DNA from: an uncultured Draconibacterium sp.
GTDB lineage: Bacteria > Bacteroidota > Bacteroidia > Bacteroidales > Prolixibacteraceae
NCBI RefSeq assembly: GCF_963676815.1
Contig: NZ_OY781365.1
Span: forward strand, 5,242,501-5,306,500
Direction: 5' to 3'
DNA length: 64,000 nt
Below are positions 26,157-34,164 of this stretch, piece by piece (position 1 is the stretch's first letter; every line of letters starts with the position of its first letter). The position numbers were made by a program, and so were the translations under genes. The notes below the pieces were generated by a model. The model ran no database searches. It was not told the origin of the DNA and saw only the letters and a program-made list of their open reading frames with translations.

Positions 26157-26981
26157 ATGATGAATATGATCAGTTTGCTGAACTTCATTCACTGGAATGT
26201 TGATCCGGAAATTTTTAGCCTGGGCCCACTTTCGATAAGATGGTATGGTTTACTATTTGCTTCCGGGTTTTTAATTGGCTACTACATTGGCGAGAAAATG
26301 TTAAAGTCGGAGAATGTTAATCAAAAATGGATTGACAGTCTGTTCTTTTACATCATTATTGCAACTGTTGTTGGAGCACGACTTGGCCATGTTTTCTTCT
26401 ATGGCTGGGAATATTACTCACAACATCCGGGAGAAATTATAAAAGTCTGGCATGGCGGATTAGCCAGCCACGGCGGTGCACTTGGTATTTTAATTGCCAT
26501 GTACTTACACTCAAAATGGGTAACCAAACGAACCATGCTCTGGACACTCGACAGAATTGTGGTTCCAACGGCGCTGGTAGCAGCATTTATTCGTACCGGT
26601 AACCTTATGAACTCAGAGATCTACGGTATTCAGACGGCGTTGCCGTGGGGAGTTATTTTTGAACGAAATGGCGAAACCGTGGCCAAACATCCCACGCAGG
26701 TTTATGAGGCATTATCGTACCTCATTTCGTTTGGTGTGTTAACGTATTTATACTGGAAAACAAGTGCAAAAAATCGCCCGGGACTATTGTTAGGTGCATT
26801 CTTTGTATTCATTTTTACTGCACGTTTCTTCATCGAATTTATAAAAGAGGATCAGGAAGCATTTGAAGCCGGAATGGCATTGAACATGGGGCAGTGGTTA
26901 AGTGTTCCTTTTGTACTAATTGGTGCATTTTTGGTATACAGGGCAATAAAGAAACCAGAAGTGGTTTTTAAGAATACTTAA
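26157..26981 (+). CDS. lgt: Prolipoprotein diacylglyceryl transferase
   Basis: 274 residues with about seven membrane helices. Signature elements are IRWYGLLFASGFLIGY, GARLGHVFFYGWEYY, HGGLASHGGALG and the Lgt motif RTGNLMNSEIYG with its catalytic Arg. It transfers diacylglycerol to the lipobox Cys of prolipoproteins, the first step for the several lipoproteins in this window, CsgG among them. It starts nine bases after secA, so the two export genes are likely cotranscribed. Confidence 0.96.
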   Translation: MMNMISLLNFIHWNVDPEIFSLGPLSIRWYGLLFASGFLIGYYIGEKMLKSENVNQKWIDSLFFYIIIATVVGARLGHVFFYGWEYYSQHPGEIIKVWHGGLASHGGALGILIAMYLHSKWVTKRTMLWTLDRIVVPTALVAAFIRTGNLMNSEIYGIQTALPWGVIFERNGETVAKHPTQVYEALSYLISFGVLTYLYWKTSAKNRPGLLLGAFFVFIFTARFFIEFIKEDQEAFEAGMALNMGQWLSVPFVLIGAFLVYRAIKKPEVVFKNT

Positions 26982-27018
26982 AAATTAATGTTAAAACTAA
27001 ATAAAGGAGCTGTTAGTA

Positions 27019-27050
27019 TTTTGTTAGAGAATTGAAAATAACTTATTTTG
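27019..27050 (+). promoter_or_regulatory. Candidate slyD promoter
   Basis: A -33 element TTTTG (27019-27023) and TTATTTTG (27043-27050) are separated by 19 bases, the normal spacing. The leader would be about 18 bases. Confidence 0.5.
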
Positions 27051-27074
27051 CAGCTCATCAAGAATTTAAGAAGT

Positions 27075-27656
27075 ATGTTAGAGATAGGAAAATATAAAAT
27101 GGTGAAGTTGACGTACGATCTTCGTATCGACAACGAGCAAGGCGAGTTGGTTGAACAGGCTACAACTGAACAACCACTAGAGTTCCTTTACGGAGCAGGA
27201 ATGATGCTACCAAAGTTCGAATCTGAACTGATCGGTTTAAAACAAGACGATCCGTTCACGATTAAAATTACCAGTACCGACGCATATGGTGCAGTAAACA
27301 ACGAAGCCGTTGTTGAATTGCCTAAAAATGTATTTCTGGTAAATGGTGAATTCGACGCAGAATTGATTAAAGTTGGCAATACTGTGCCTATGATGAGCAG
27401 TAACGGCCAACGTTTAAACGGATTAGTACTTGAAATAAGTGACGAAACCGTAAAAATGGATTTTAATCACCCACTTGCCGGCGAGGATTTGTTTTTTGCC
27501 GGAAAAGTTATTGATGTTCGCGAGGCTTCAGACGAAGAAGTTGCTCAGATCCTCTCAGGTGGAGGAGGCGGTTGTGGTTGCGGAAGCAGCGACGGCGGAT
27601 GCAACGATGGATCTTGTGGAACAGAAAGCGGTGGCGGCTGCGGTTGTGGCTGCTAA
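27075..27656 (+). CDS. slyD: SlyD-type FKBP peptidyl-prolyl isomerase with Gly/Cys-rich metal tail
   Basis: ATG 27075 (MLEIGKYKMVKLTYDL) fits family length; an in-frame TTG upstream is disregarded. The 193 residues have a split FKBP domain (EFLYGAGMMLPKFESELIGLK ends the first half) with the insert-in-flap chaperone domain (about 65-130), then FAGKVIDVREAS. The last 35 residues are Gly/Cys-rich (GGCGCGSSDGGC, CGTESGGGCGCGC), about ten Cys and no His. The E. coli SlyD tail, which is His- and Cys-rich, binds nickel for hydrogenase assembly; here thiol-only binding is expected. It is a chaperone and prolyl isomerase of the cytosol. Confidence 0.92.
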   Translation: MLEIGKYKMVKLTYDLRIDNEQGELVEQATTEQPLEFLYGAGMMLPKFESELIGLKQDDPFTIKITSTDAYGAVNNEAVVELPKNVFLVNGEFDAELIKVGNTVPMMSSNGQRLNGLVLEISDETVKMDFNHPLAGEDLFFAGKVIDVREASDEEVAQILSGGGGGCGCGSSDGGCNDGSCGTESGGGCGCGC

Positions 27657-27690
27657 TAAATTTTGATAATAAGCTCAATTTAATTATTTT

Positions 27691-27726
27691 AACCCTGTTT
27701 TCATAATGTTATGAAAACGGGGTTTT
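27691..27726 (+). terminator. Long-stem terminator after slyD
   Basis: A 16-bp stem AACCCTGTTTTCATAA/TTATGAAAACGGGGTT with one G-U pair, followed by TT. It is nearly symmetrical and may stop transcription in both directions. Confidence 0.85.
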
Positions 27727-27833
27727 CACATTTATAGGGCTAAGGGTATGAAAAATGAACTACCTTTAACAGTATTAACTTTTTTTGTACCAGATTCTAT
27801 TTGTTACAATTAGTAGCAACCAATATTTTACAG

Positions 27834-28907
27834 ATGAACACTTTTGGAAAGATATTTCGCTTAACTTCTTTTGGAGAATCTCACGGACGAGGAATCGGTG
27901 GTATTATCGATGGATGTCCGGCAGGAGTTGAGTTAAACATAGATTTAATTCAAAAAGACCTGGCCCGAAGAAAACCCGGTCAGTCAAAAATTACCACACA
28001 ACGAAAAGAGCCCGATCAGGTGGAGTTTCTTTCGGGTGTGTTTGAAGGAAAAACCCAGGGAACACCAATAGCTTTTGCCATTTGGAACAAAGATCAGCAT
28101 TCGAACGATTATAACGATCTTAAAGACGTTTATCGCCCGTCTCATGCCGATTATACCTACACTAAAAAGTACGGAACACGTGATCATCGTGGAGGAGGAA
28201 GATCTTCAGCTCGTGAAACAATTGCACGGGTTGTTGCCGGTGCAATTGCAAAACAAATACTGGCGCAAGCTGGTGTTTCTATTCAGGCATTTGTTTCGCA
28301 GGTTGGAGAGGTAAAATTGGATAAACACTACAAAATGCTTGATTTGGGACAAACCGAAAGCAATATTGTTCGGTGCCCCGATCAGGAAGTTGCAGACCAA
28401 ATGATTGCCCGAATTGAGAAAGCAGGCCGCGAACATGACACGGTTGGTGGTGTAATAACAGGAGTTGCCACCGGAGTTCCGGCAGGATGGGGAGAACCGG
28501 TTTTTAATAAGCTACATGCCGACATGGGATTTGCCATGCTTGGAATTAATGCTGTAAAAGGATTTGAATACGGTTCAGGTTTTGATGGAACAAAATTAAG
28601 TGGTTCGGAACACAACGACGTTTTTATAAAAACAGAAGATGGCGTTCGAACAAAAACCAATAATTCAGGTGGTATTCAAGGTGGTATTTCAAACGGCGAA
28701 GACATATATTTCAAAGTTGCATTTAAGCCCATCGCAACCTTGCTTAAAGAGCAGCAAACAATCGATAAGAATGAGGAAAGTATAAAAATTCATCCAAAAG
28801 GAAGACACGATCCATGTGTGTTACCTCGGGCTGTTCCAATTGTAGAAGCAATGGCCGCACTGGTTTTAGTAGACCATTTTTTACTCAATAAACTTAACAC
28901 GATTTAA
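27834..28907 (+). CDS. aroC: Chorismate synthase
   Basis: ATG 27834 (MNTFGKIFRLTSFGESHG) restores the family N-terminus. The 357 residues show signatures 1-3: GESHGRGIGGIIDGCPAG, GTRDHRGGGRSSARET and RHDPCVLPRAVPIVEAM. The enzyme makes chorismate from EPSP with reduced FMN, the last common step to aromatic amino acids, folate and quinones. The DUF134 regulator gene begins two bases after its stop. Confidence 0.97.
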   Translation: MNTFGKIFRLTSFGESHGRGIGGIIDGCPAGVELNIDLIQKDLARRKPGQSKITTQRKEPDQVEFLSGVFEGKTQGTPIAFAIWNKDQHSNDYNDLKDVYRPSHADYTYTKKYGTRDHRGGGRSSARETIARVVAGAIAKQILAQAGVSIQAFVSQVGEVKLDKHYKMLDLGQTESNIVRCPDQEVADQMIARIEKAGREHDTVGGVITGVATGVPAGWGEPVFNKLHADMGFAMLGINAVKGFEYGSGFDGTKLSGSEHNDVFIKTEDGVRTKTNNSGGIQGGISNGEDIYFKVAFKPIATLLKEQQTIDKNEESIKIHPKGRHDPCVLPRAVPIVEAMAALVLVDHFLLNKLNTI

Positions 28908-28908
28908 T

Positions 28909-29325
28909 ATGCCAAGAAGAAAAAGAAACAGAAGGATTCAGGTGCCTCCGGTAATTAAGGGAATGTCGGTTTATGGCGTTCGCGGACGTAAAACGAACGA
29001 AGTTATTCTTCATTTGGAAGAATACGAAGCAATTCGTTTATTAGATTATCAAAATCTGACGCAGGAGGAAGCCGCTGTTTACATGGATGTTTCCCGCCCA
29101 ACATTAACTCGAATATACGAAGAAGCACGAAATAAAGTAGCAACAGCGTTTGTTGAAGGCAGAGATTTGATTTTCAGAGGCGGTGATGTTTATTTTGATA
29201 AAAACTGGTTTAGGTGCAACAGTTGCAAAGCAAGCTTTAGCGATTACTCGGAGAACAAAGAAAAGTGTCCGGTATGTAACTCTAAAGACCTGGTTTCTTT
29301 AAATGATTATTACATGGATAAATAA
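28909..29325 (+). CDS. DUF134 (UPF0251) helix-turn-helix protein
   Basis: 138 residues. The N-terminal half (about 35-90) has the DUF134 HTH: LHLEEYEAIRLLDYQNLTQE and MDVSRPTLTRIYEEARNKVA. The C-terminal third has a zinc ribbon with two CxxC pairs (CNSC near residue 101 and CPVC near residue 121). It is a probable DNA-binding regulator; members are often near iron-sulfur or dinitrogenase-cofactor-like proteins, but no such gene is here. It is coupled to aroC with a one-base gap, so the transcript is shared. Confidence 0.85.
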   Translation: MPRRKRNRRIQVPPVIKGMSVYGVRGRKTNEVILHLEEYEAIRLLDYQNLTQEEAAVYMDVSRPTLTRIYEEARNKVATAFVEGRDLIFRGGDVYFDKNWFRCNSCKASFSDYSENKEKCPVCNSKDLVSLNDYYMDK

Positions 29326-29369
29326 AAGTATGAACCTAATGCGTTCGTATTTTATTGAAAAAGAGACAT

Positions 29370-29500
29370 AAAAAAACCTCCGGCTCAATAGCCGGAGGTA
29401 CCCAATTAAGTTGTGATAAAACCAGAGCCCTAGTACACTAGGATGACTGCAATATACAACTATATGTTCTTCAAGTCAATACTTGATTTCCCTTATAAAG
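29370..29500 (-). ncRNA. Candidate structured small RNA with intrinsic terminator
   Basis: Between DUF134 and the PepSY gene, four perfect hairpins follow each other: TCAAGT/ACTTGA (29471-29486), ATATA/TATAT (29452-29465), CCTAGT/ACTAGG (29429-29442) and a 10-bp stem ACCTCCGGCT/AGCCGGAGGT (29376-29399). Only on the minus strand is the last one followed by a T-run (complement of A at 29370-29376), so the RNA would be read on this strand, about 125 bases long. CATTTTTG on that strand (29502-29509) is a near -7 box. No protein frame lies here. The class is not identified; 6S RNA is one possibility. Confidence 0.45.
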
Positions 29501-29651
29501 ACAAAAATGCCTGAATTAAACGTTCAAATCGTAAACTGCATGCGCTTTTGCTTGGATATCAATGTTTTTGTAGAATGTTAATATTTAATATTTTTTGTTA
29601 AACTTCAAATCAAGGCATTTATCATATATTTACTCCCAAAAGAAATAATCA

Positions 29652-30203
29652 ATGAAAATTCGGAAACTTCTACGCATATTACATCGCGATTTAGGATACT
29701 TTATTGTTGCGATGACAATTGTTTATGCAGTCTCAGGTATTTATCTAAATCATCGGCACGATTTTAATCCTGATTACAAAATTATAGTCACCGATTTTAA
29801 CCACGAATTACAACCGAAAGCTTCCTATTCTGACGATGAAATTCGACAACTTGTAGAGTCGGTTCAGGCAGATGTAGTTTATAAAAAACACTACATGGAT
29901 GGCGATGGCGATATAAAAGTATTTATTGCCAACGGCGAGGTAATTATTTTCCCCGAATCGGGCGAGGGAAGAATGCGTTACCTTCAGCGTCGTCCTCTGG
30001 TATTTAGTATGAACAAACTTCACCGTGCAACGCTAGGAACGGTTTGGAAGTGGACGAGCGACACAATGGCCGTTATACTTTTGTTTGTAGCAGTTTCAGG
30101 GCTTTTTCTTTTGAAAGGAAAAAGAGGATTACGCCGTTGGGGCTGGTGGTTTACAGTTGCCGGCATTATTGTACCATTACTTTTTGTAATTTTATATCTT
30201 TAG
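29652..30203 (+). CDS. PepSY-associated membrane protein
   Basis: 183 residues: a membrane helix at about 13-33 (YFIVAMTIVYAVSGIYLNH), a periplasmic PepSY-like region with ASYSDDEIRQLVESV and the FSMNKLHRATLGTVWKW segment, then two helices (AVILLFVAVSGLFLL and the C-terminal FTVAGIIVPLLFVILYL). The HRxxG/LHR patterns are those of PepSY-TM proteins linked to iron-siderophore reduction or cytochrome-like functions. Conserved His residues could hold haem, which is inference. A lipoprotein gene follows 31 bases downstream. Confidence 0.8.
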   Translation: MKIRKLLRILHRDLGYFIVAMTIVYAVSGIYLNHRHDFNPDYKIIVTDFNHELQPKASYSDDEIRQLVESVQADVVYKKHYMDGDGDIKVFIANGEVIIFPESGEGRMRYLQRRPLVFSMNKLHRATLGTVWKWTSDTMAVILLFVAVSGLFLLKGKRGLRRWGWWFTVAGIIVPLLFVILYL

Positions 30204-30234
30204 AACATCATTAAAATCCAAAACATCTAAAAAA

Positions 30235-30735
30235 ATGAAAAAAATTGCATTCATTAGTTTATTAGCGCTTATACTGTTTGCTTGTGGACAACAAACAAAA
30301 AAAGCCGAAGTAACAGCCGAACCTGAAAAATCGGCCGTAGTTTTAAGCGTTGACGATTTGCTTGAAAAAGCACCTGAACTGGCCGATAAAGAGGTTGTAG
30401 TTAAAGGAACAGTATTTCATGTTTGCCAGCAAGGTGGCGAACGCTGTTTTTTAATGGGAAGTACCGAAGATATCTCAATTCGGGTAGAAGCCGGAGAAAA
30501 ACTAGGTGCTTTTACTCAGGAGCAAATGGGAAGTGATTTGGAAATTACAGGTATTCTGAAGGAGGTTTTAACCGAAGCAGATGCACACAATCCCGGAAAA
30601 GAACACGGTGAAGAAGAAGGCGAAGTTGAAGATGCTGAAACCGAAGCTGCACATGAAGTTCTTGCTGAAAATCAGGCAGCAGCAGAGCGTGTTTTTTTTA
30701 TTGAAGGACTGAAAGTGAAAGAAATGACAGAATAA
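30235..30735 (+). CDS. Lipoprotein with OB-fold-like domain
   Basis: 166 residues with lipobox LILFACGQQ (Cys near 17). Residues about 38-110 read as a small beta-barrel: LADKEVVVKGTVFHVCQQGG, RCFLMGSTEDISIRVEAG, LEITGILKEVL. This resembles DUF4920 or other OB-fold domains, with a Cys pair (VCQQ, RCFL) that could form a disulfide or bind metal. The C-terminal part is strongly acidic (EEEGEVEDAETEAAHE). It is probably cotranscribed with the PepSY protein. The exact function is unknown. Confidence 0.65.
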   Translation: MKKIAFISLLALILFACGQQTKKAEVTAEPEKSAVVLSVDDLLEKAPELADKEVVVKGTVFHVCQQGGERCFLMGSTEDISIRVEAGEKLGAFTQEQMGSDLEITGILKEVLTEADAHNPGKEHGEEEGEVEDAETEAAHEVLAENQAAAERVFFIEGLKVKEMTE

Positions 30736-30755
30736 ATTGATCTATTCGTAAAAAG

Positions 30756-30788
30756 AAAAAGGAAAACAGCTTTACTGTTTTCCTTTTT
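30756..30788. terminator. Bidirectional terminator
   Basis: Stem AAAAAGGAAAACAG/CTGTTTTCCTTTTT with a five-base loop. T-runs flank it on both strands, so it ends both the lipoprotein gene and msrB; the last codons of msrB lie inside it. Confidence 0.9.
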
Positions 30789-31245
30789 TTGTTTCCGTAT
30801 TTGCCGGAATAAAATCGAGCGAAACCGAGTTTACGCAGTGTCTGGTATTTTTATCGGTAAAACCTTCACCAAAAAATACATGGCCAAGGTGGCCTCCGCA
30901 ATTCGCACAGGTTATTTCTGTGCGACGTCCGTCTGCATCCATTGTTCGGTTAACGGCACCTTCAATTTCGTCGTCAAAACTGGGCCAGCCGCAGTGCGAA
31001 TCAAATTTATCAGTTGATTTATACAACGCAGCCCCGCATTGTTTGCACACATAAGTTCCACTTTCTTTATAATCAGTGTACTTACCTGTAAAAGGGCGCT
31101 CGGTTCCCTTCTCAAGAATTACATACTTTTCAAATTCATTTAATTTGTTGTATTCCATTTTCTTAGCTTCTTTTACGTGCTTTTCATTTTGGGCATAACT
31201 TCCAAAACTCAAGCTCAGAATAAATAATAATGCAATTGTTTTCAT
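30772..31245 (-). CDS. msrB: Secreted peptide-methionine (R)-S-oxide reductase MsrB
   Basis: The start is placed at 31245 (MKTIALLFILSLSFGSYAQ), giving a signal peptide; an in-frame ATG seven codons upstream does not. The MsrB domain has zinc pairs CKQCG and CANCGG, the signatures HCGWPSF and GHLGHVFF, and the catalytic Cys in RHCVNS. It repairs oxidised methionine in exported proteins. At 157 residues it is a single-domain form without MsrA fusion. Confidence 0.95.
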   Translation of the reverse strand: MKTIALLFILSLSFGSYAQNEKHVKEAKKMEYNKLNEFEKYVILEKGTERPFTGKYTDYKESGTYVCKQCGAALYKSTDKFDSHCGWPSFDDEIEGAVNRTMDADGRRTEITCANCGGHLGHVFFGEGFTDKNTRHCVNSVSLDFIPANTETKKGKQ

Positions 31246-31333
31246 ATCAACTATAACAACGTACATTCGGCCTGGTTTACACTTCCTCGTTAAGAAATGT
31301 GAAGGAACAAATTCAAATCTCCATTGGTAATAT

Positions 31334-31341
31334 TACCTTTG
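31334..31341 (+). promoter_or_regulatory. Candidate promoter of the pseudouridine synthase
   Basis: TACCTTTG, a perfect TAnnTTTG box, 18 bases before the start at 31359. The -33 region is not clear. Confidence 0.45.
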
Positions 31342-31358
31342 GAATTTTTAAATAAAAT

Positions 31359-32039
31359 ATGAATATCCCAGTATTATATCAAGATGAATCGATTATTGTG
31401 GTTGAAAAGCCAATCGATCTTCCGGTTCATAAAAATGATTTTATGCCTAACGATGCTCCTTACTTAACCAAACTTGTGGGAGACAAAACAGGTAAATGGA
31501 TGTACAACGTACACCGTTTAGACTCTAAAACATCAGGAGTGATTGTTTTGGCATTCTCGTCGGAGGCGGCCAGTGTTTTAACTAAACAGTTTGAACAGAA
31601 GGAAGTACAAAAAACCTATTATGCTATTGTTCAGGGAAATCCGGGGGCAGGAACATTTGATTCGAAAGTATTGGTGAAAAAGAAGTCGAAGTTTAAGAAG
31701 GCAGCGGTAACACATTATAAAACAATAAGAACGGTTCAAACCAAACTAGTGTCGAAGGATAAAACAGACATTGAGTTGAGTTTGGTAGAAATTAATCCGG
31801 AAACCGGACGCTGGCATCAATTACGGCAACATTTTGCCAAAAACCAATTTGATATTGTTGGCGACACACATCACGGCGATTTTACTTTAAACAAAATAAT
31901 TTTGGCAGATACCGAACTTCGACGCTTATTTTTACATGCTGGGAAACTGGAATTTAAACATCCGGAAACCGGAGAACAGGTAGCTTTTGAATCGGCCATA
32001 CCTGAAGAATTTGATAAACTGCTTAAATTCTATTCGTAA
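31359..32039 (+). CDS. TruC-like RNA pseudouridine synthase
   Basis: 226 residues of the RluA superfamily. The catalytic Asp is in VHRLDSKTSG; other blocks are EKPIDLPVHK, VTHYKTIRTV, INPETGRWHQLRQHFA and GDTHHGDFTLNK. The latter two, and the absence of an S4 domain, fit TruC, which modifies U65 of tRNA. RluA-type rRNA activity is the alternative. The N-terminus is complete and compact. Confidence 0.85.
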   Translation: MNIPVLYQDESIIVVEKPIDLPVHKNDFMPNDAPYLTKLVGDKTGKWMYNVHRLDSKTSGVIVLAFSSEAASVLTKQFEQKEVQKTYYAIVQGNPGAGTFDSKVLVKKKSKFKKAAVTHYKTIRTVQTKLVSKDKTDIELSLVEINPETGRWHQLRQHFAKNQFDIVGDTHHGDFTLNKIILADTELRRLFLHAGKLEFKHPETGEQVAFESAIPEEFDKLLKFYS

Positions 32040-32128
32040 TTTTGGTTTTTACCCACACGAATTTCGATAAAACTTATTTTTTGATGTAACGAAAAATTGC
32101 ACTGTACGTCTTATTCAAAAAATATGTC

Positions 32129-32632
32129 ATGAAACGTACAGCTTTTATTTTGCTTGCAAGTCTTTTTGTTTTAACCTCATGTGTTTACGAATCGGGAGTA
32201 TCTGAAGCCTATTCAAAATATCGTTTTAAAGATGGTGTTACCACTGTTTCAGTGCCGGGCTGGGTAATACATTTGGCCGCCGGAATTGGCGATTTAGAAG
32301 ATAATGAACGTGATTTGCTACAAAGTATTGACCGGGTAAAAGTAATTGCTGTTGAAGATGACAATTTAAATGCCCGTGTTAATTTACACGATGAATTTTA
32401 CAAAAAAATTAGTGAAAAGAAAGATTACGAACAGTTATTGGTTGTGCGCGAACAAGATGAAAATGTTACGATTTTTGGACGAATGGATGAATCGGTAATT
32501 GAAGAAATGGTTATTCTTGTTGGTGGCGACGACAATGCATTGATCTATGTAAAGGGGGAGATCAGGCCGGAATTATTAAATAATTATATGGACTTATCGA
32601 AACCCAATCGTTTTTTGAGTCTCGGTCATTAA
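32129..32632 (+). CDS. DUF4252 lipoprotein
   Basis: 167 residues; lipobox LFVLTSCVYE (Cys18). The body has the DUF4252 pattern: TTVSVPGWVIHLAAG, LLQSIDRVKVIAVED, LLVVREQDENVTIFGRMDE, VILVGGDDNALIYVKGEIRPE. DUF4252 proteins are Bacteroidota cell-envelope proteins of unknown role, often near ECF sigma factors. No sigma factor is adjacent here. Confidence 0.85.
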   Translation: MKRTAFILLASLFVLTSCVYESGVSEAYSKYRFKDGVTTVSVPGWVIHLAAGIGDLEDNERDLLQSIDRVKVIAVEDDNLNARVNLHDEFYKKISEKKDYEQLLVVREQDENVTIFGRMDESVIEEMVILVGGDDNALIYVKGEIRPELLNNYMDLSKPNRFLSLGH

Positions 32633-32670
32633 TTCAGCACGCCAGATATTAATAACTATCTCAATTCAAA

Positions 32671-34062
32671 TCAGTTCTCATTCTCGCTAAAGAATTTCTT
32701 CTTGTGCACTTCGGCATAAGCCAATAATTTTTCGGCAATTTCCGGATGTTTTAAAATTACGTTGGTAGTTTCATACGGATCGTTCTCCATATCAAACAAC
32801 GAAAGTTCAATTCTTGCAGAGTAATCATATTTTCCCGGCATTCCATCTTTTCCTTTAATGTCAGTCATTGTTCGGTAATTGTGGGGGAGATGTAACTTCC
32901 ATTTTCCATCGCCCGACATTATTGCCTGAAATTCTCTGTCGTTGGTAAAAGCATAATAATCGTGAGGATTCCTTGCATTGGGTTTTCCCGAAATAACGTC
33001 CCAAACATTTTTGCCATCTATTTCATTTGCCGGAAGTGGAATTCCGGCTACTTCACAAAGAGTTGGTAACAGGTCGATGGTCATAATTGCCCGGCTACTC
33101 TGACGATTTGCTTCCAGTCCTGCCGGATACTTAATTATAGTTGCCGAGCGCGTTCCACCATCAAATGTAGTTCCTTTGGCCTCGCGAAACGGTGTGGTTC
33201 CGGCATGGTTTCCATAAGCAATCCACGGGCCATTATCCGACGAAAATATTACGATTGTATTGTCGTCAATTCCATTGTTTTTTAATGCCTGATTAATTTG
33301 ACCAACCGACCAGTCCAACTCAGTTAATACATCGGCATATAATCCTTTTCCTGTTATACCATCAAACTCGGGGCTGCAAAACAAGGGAACATGCGACATG
33401 GCGTGTGGAACGTAGAGTAAAAAGGGTTCATCCTTGTGTTTTGTAATAAAATTTACGGCATGTTCTGTATACCATTTGGTCAGCATTTTCTGGTCTGTTG
33501 AGTCAACATCTTCTATCGTAACTTTACCGTTCTCCCAATATCTGAGTGGCCATTGCCCCCAGTAATCGGGACTTTCGGGATGATTTTTCCACATGTCGTT
33601 TGAATACATCAGACCGCAGGTTTCATCAAAACCACGGTTATGCGGGCGTGTTTCGGGCTGATCGCCGCAATGCCACTTTCCGAAAAGTGCTGTTTTGTAC
33701 CCCGCATTTTTAAAAACCTCTCCAATAGTTGGGAAAGTGGTCTCAAGACCGCGATCGTTAGGTCCATGAGCACTGAAAACTTTTGTTCGCCCTGGATAAC
33801 ATCCTGATATTAAAGCTGATCGCGAGGCAGAGCAAACGGCCTGAGGGACATAGAAATTTTTGAACATAACTCCTTCTTCTGCCAACTTTTGCACGTTTGG
33901 TGTTTCAATATTGGTTTGTCCAAACGGCACGAAATCAGAATACCCCGAATCATCAAGAAAAATAATGACTACGTTTGGTTTTTTAGTTTCCTGTGTATTG
34001 TTGGTACAAGCGCTTGCAAAAAGAGCTAGCACGATAATGAAGAAAAGTTGGTTTAAGTTCAT
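32671..34062 (-). CDS. Sulfatase (formylglycine-dependent), lipoprotein
   Basis: 463 residues; lipobox FASACTNN (Cys19) places it at the envelope. Metal-binding DD at 37-38 (IFLDDSGYSD), the modification motif C77-S-A-S-R with the following SALISG, FGKWHCG, and a metal site SSDNGPW. The Cys is converted to formylglycine by an anaerobic or aerobic maturase not present here. The family is the arylsulfatase type; in marine Bacteroidota such enzymes often desulfate algal or host glycans, but no PUL genes surround it, so the substrate is open. It converges on the DUF4252 gene. Confidence 0.92.
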   Translation of the reverse strand: MNLNQLFFIIVLALFASACTNNTQETKKPNVVIIFLDDSGYSDFVPFGQTNIETPNVQKLAEEGVMFKNFYVPQAVCSASRSALISGCYPGRTKVFSAHGPNDRGLETTFPTIGEVFKNAGYKTALFGKWHCGDQPETRPHNRGFDETCGLMYSNDMWKNHPESPDYWGQWPLRYWENGKVTIEDVDSTDQKMLTKWYTEHAVNFITKHKDEPFLLYVPHAMSHVPLFCSPEFDGITGKGLYADVLTELDWSVGQINQALKNNGIDDNTIVIFSSDNGPWIAYGNHAGTTPFREAKGTTFDGGTRSATIIKYPAGLEANRQSSRAIMTIDLLPTLCEVAGIPLPANEIDGKNVWDVISGKPNARNPHDYYAFTNDREFQAIMSGDGKWKLHLPHNYRTMTDIKGKDGMPGKYDYSARIELSLFDMENDPYETTNVILKHPEIAEKLLAYAEVHKKKFFSENEN

Positions 34063-34164
34063 TTTTACAGATTTTATGCAGACTAAAATAGTATTTATCT
34101 GGTAACCGAAAAATGTCAGAACATAGAGTTATGGAAGTTTTTTAAATTAGTGAAAAGTTTACAA

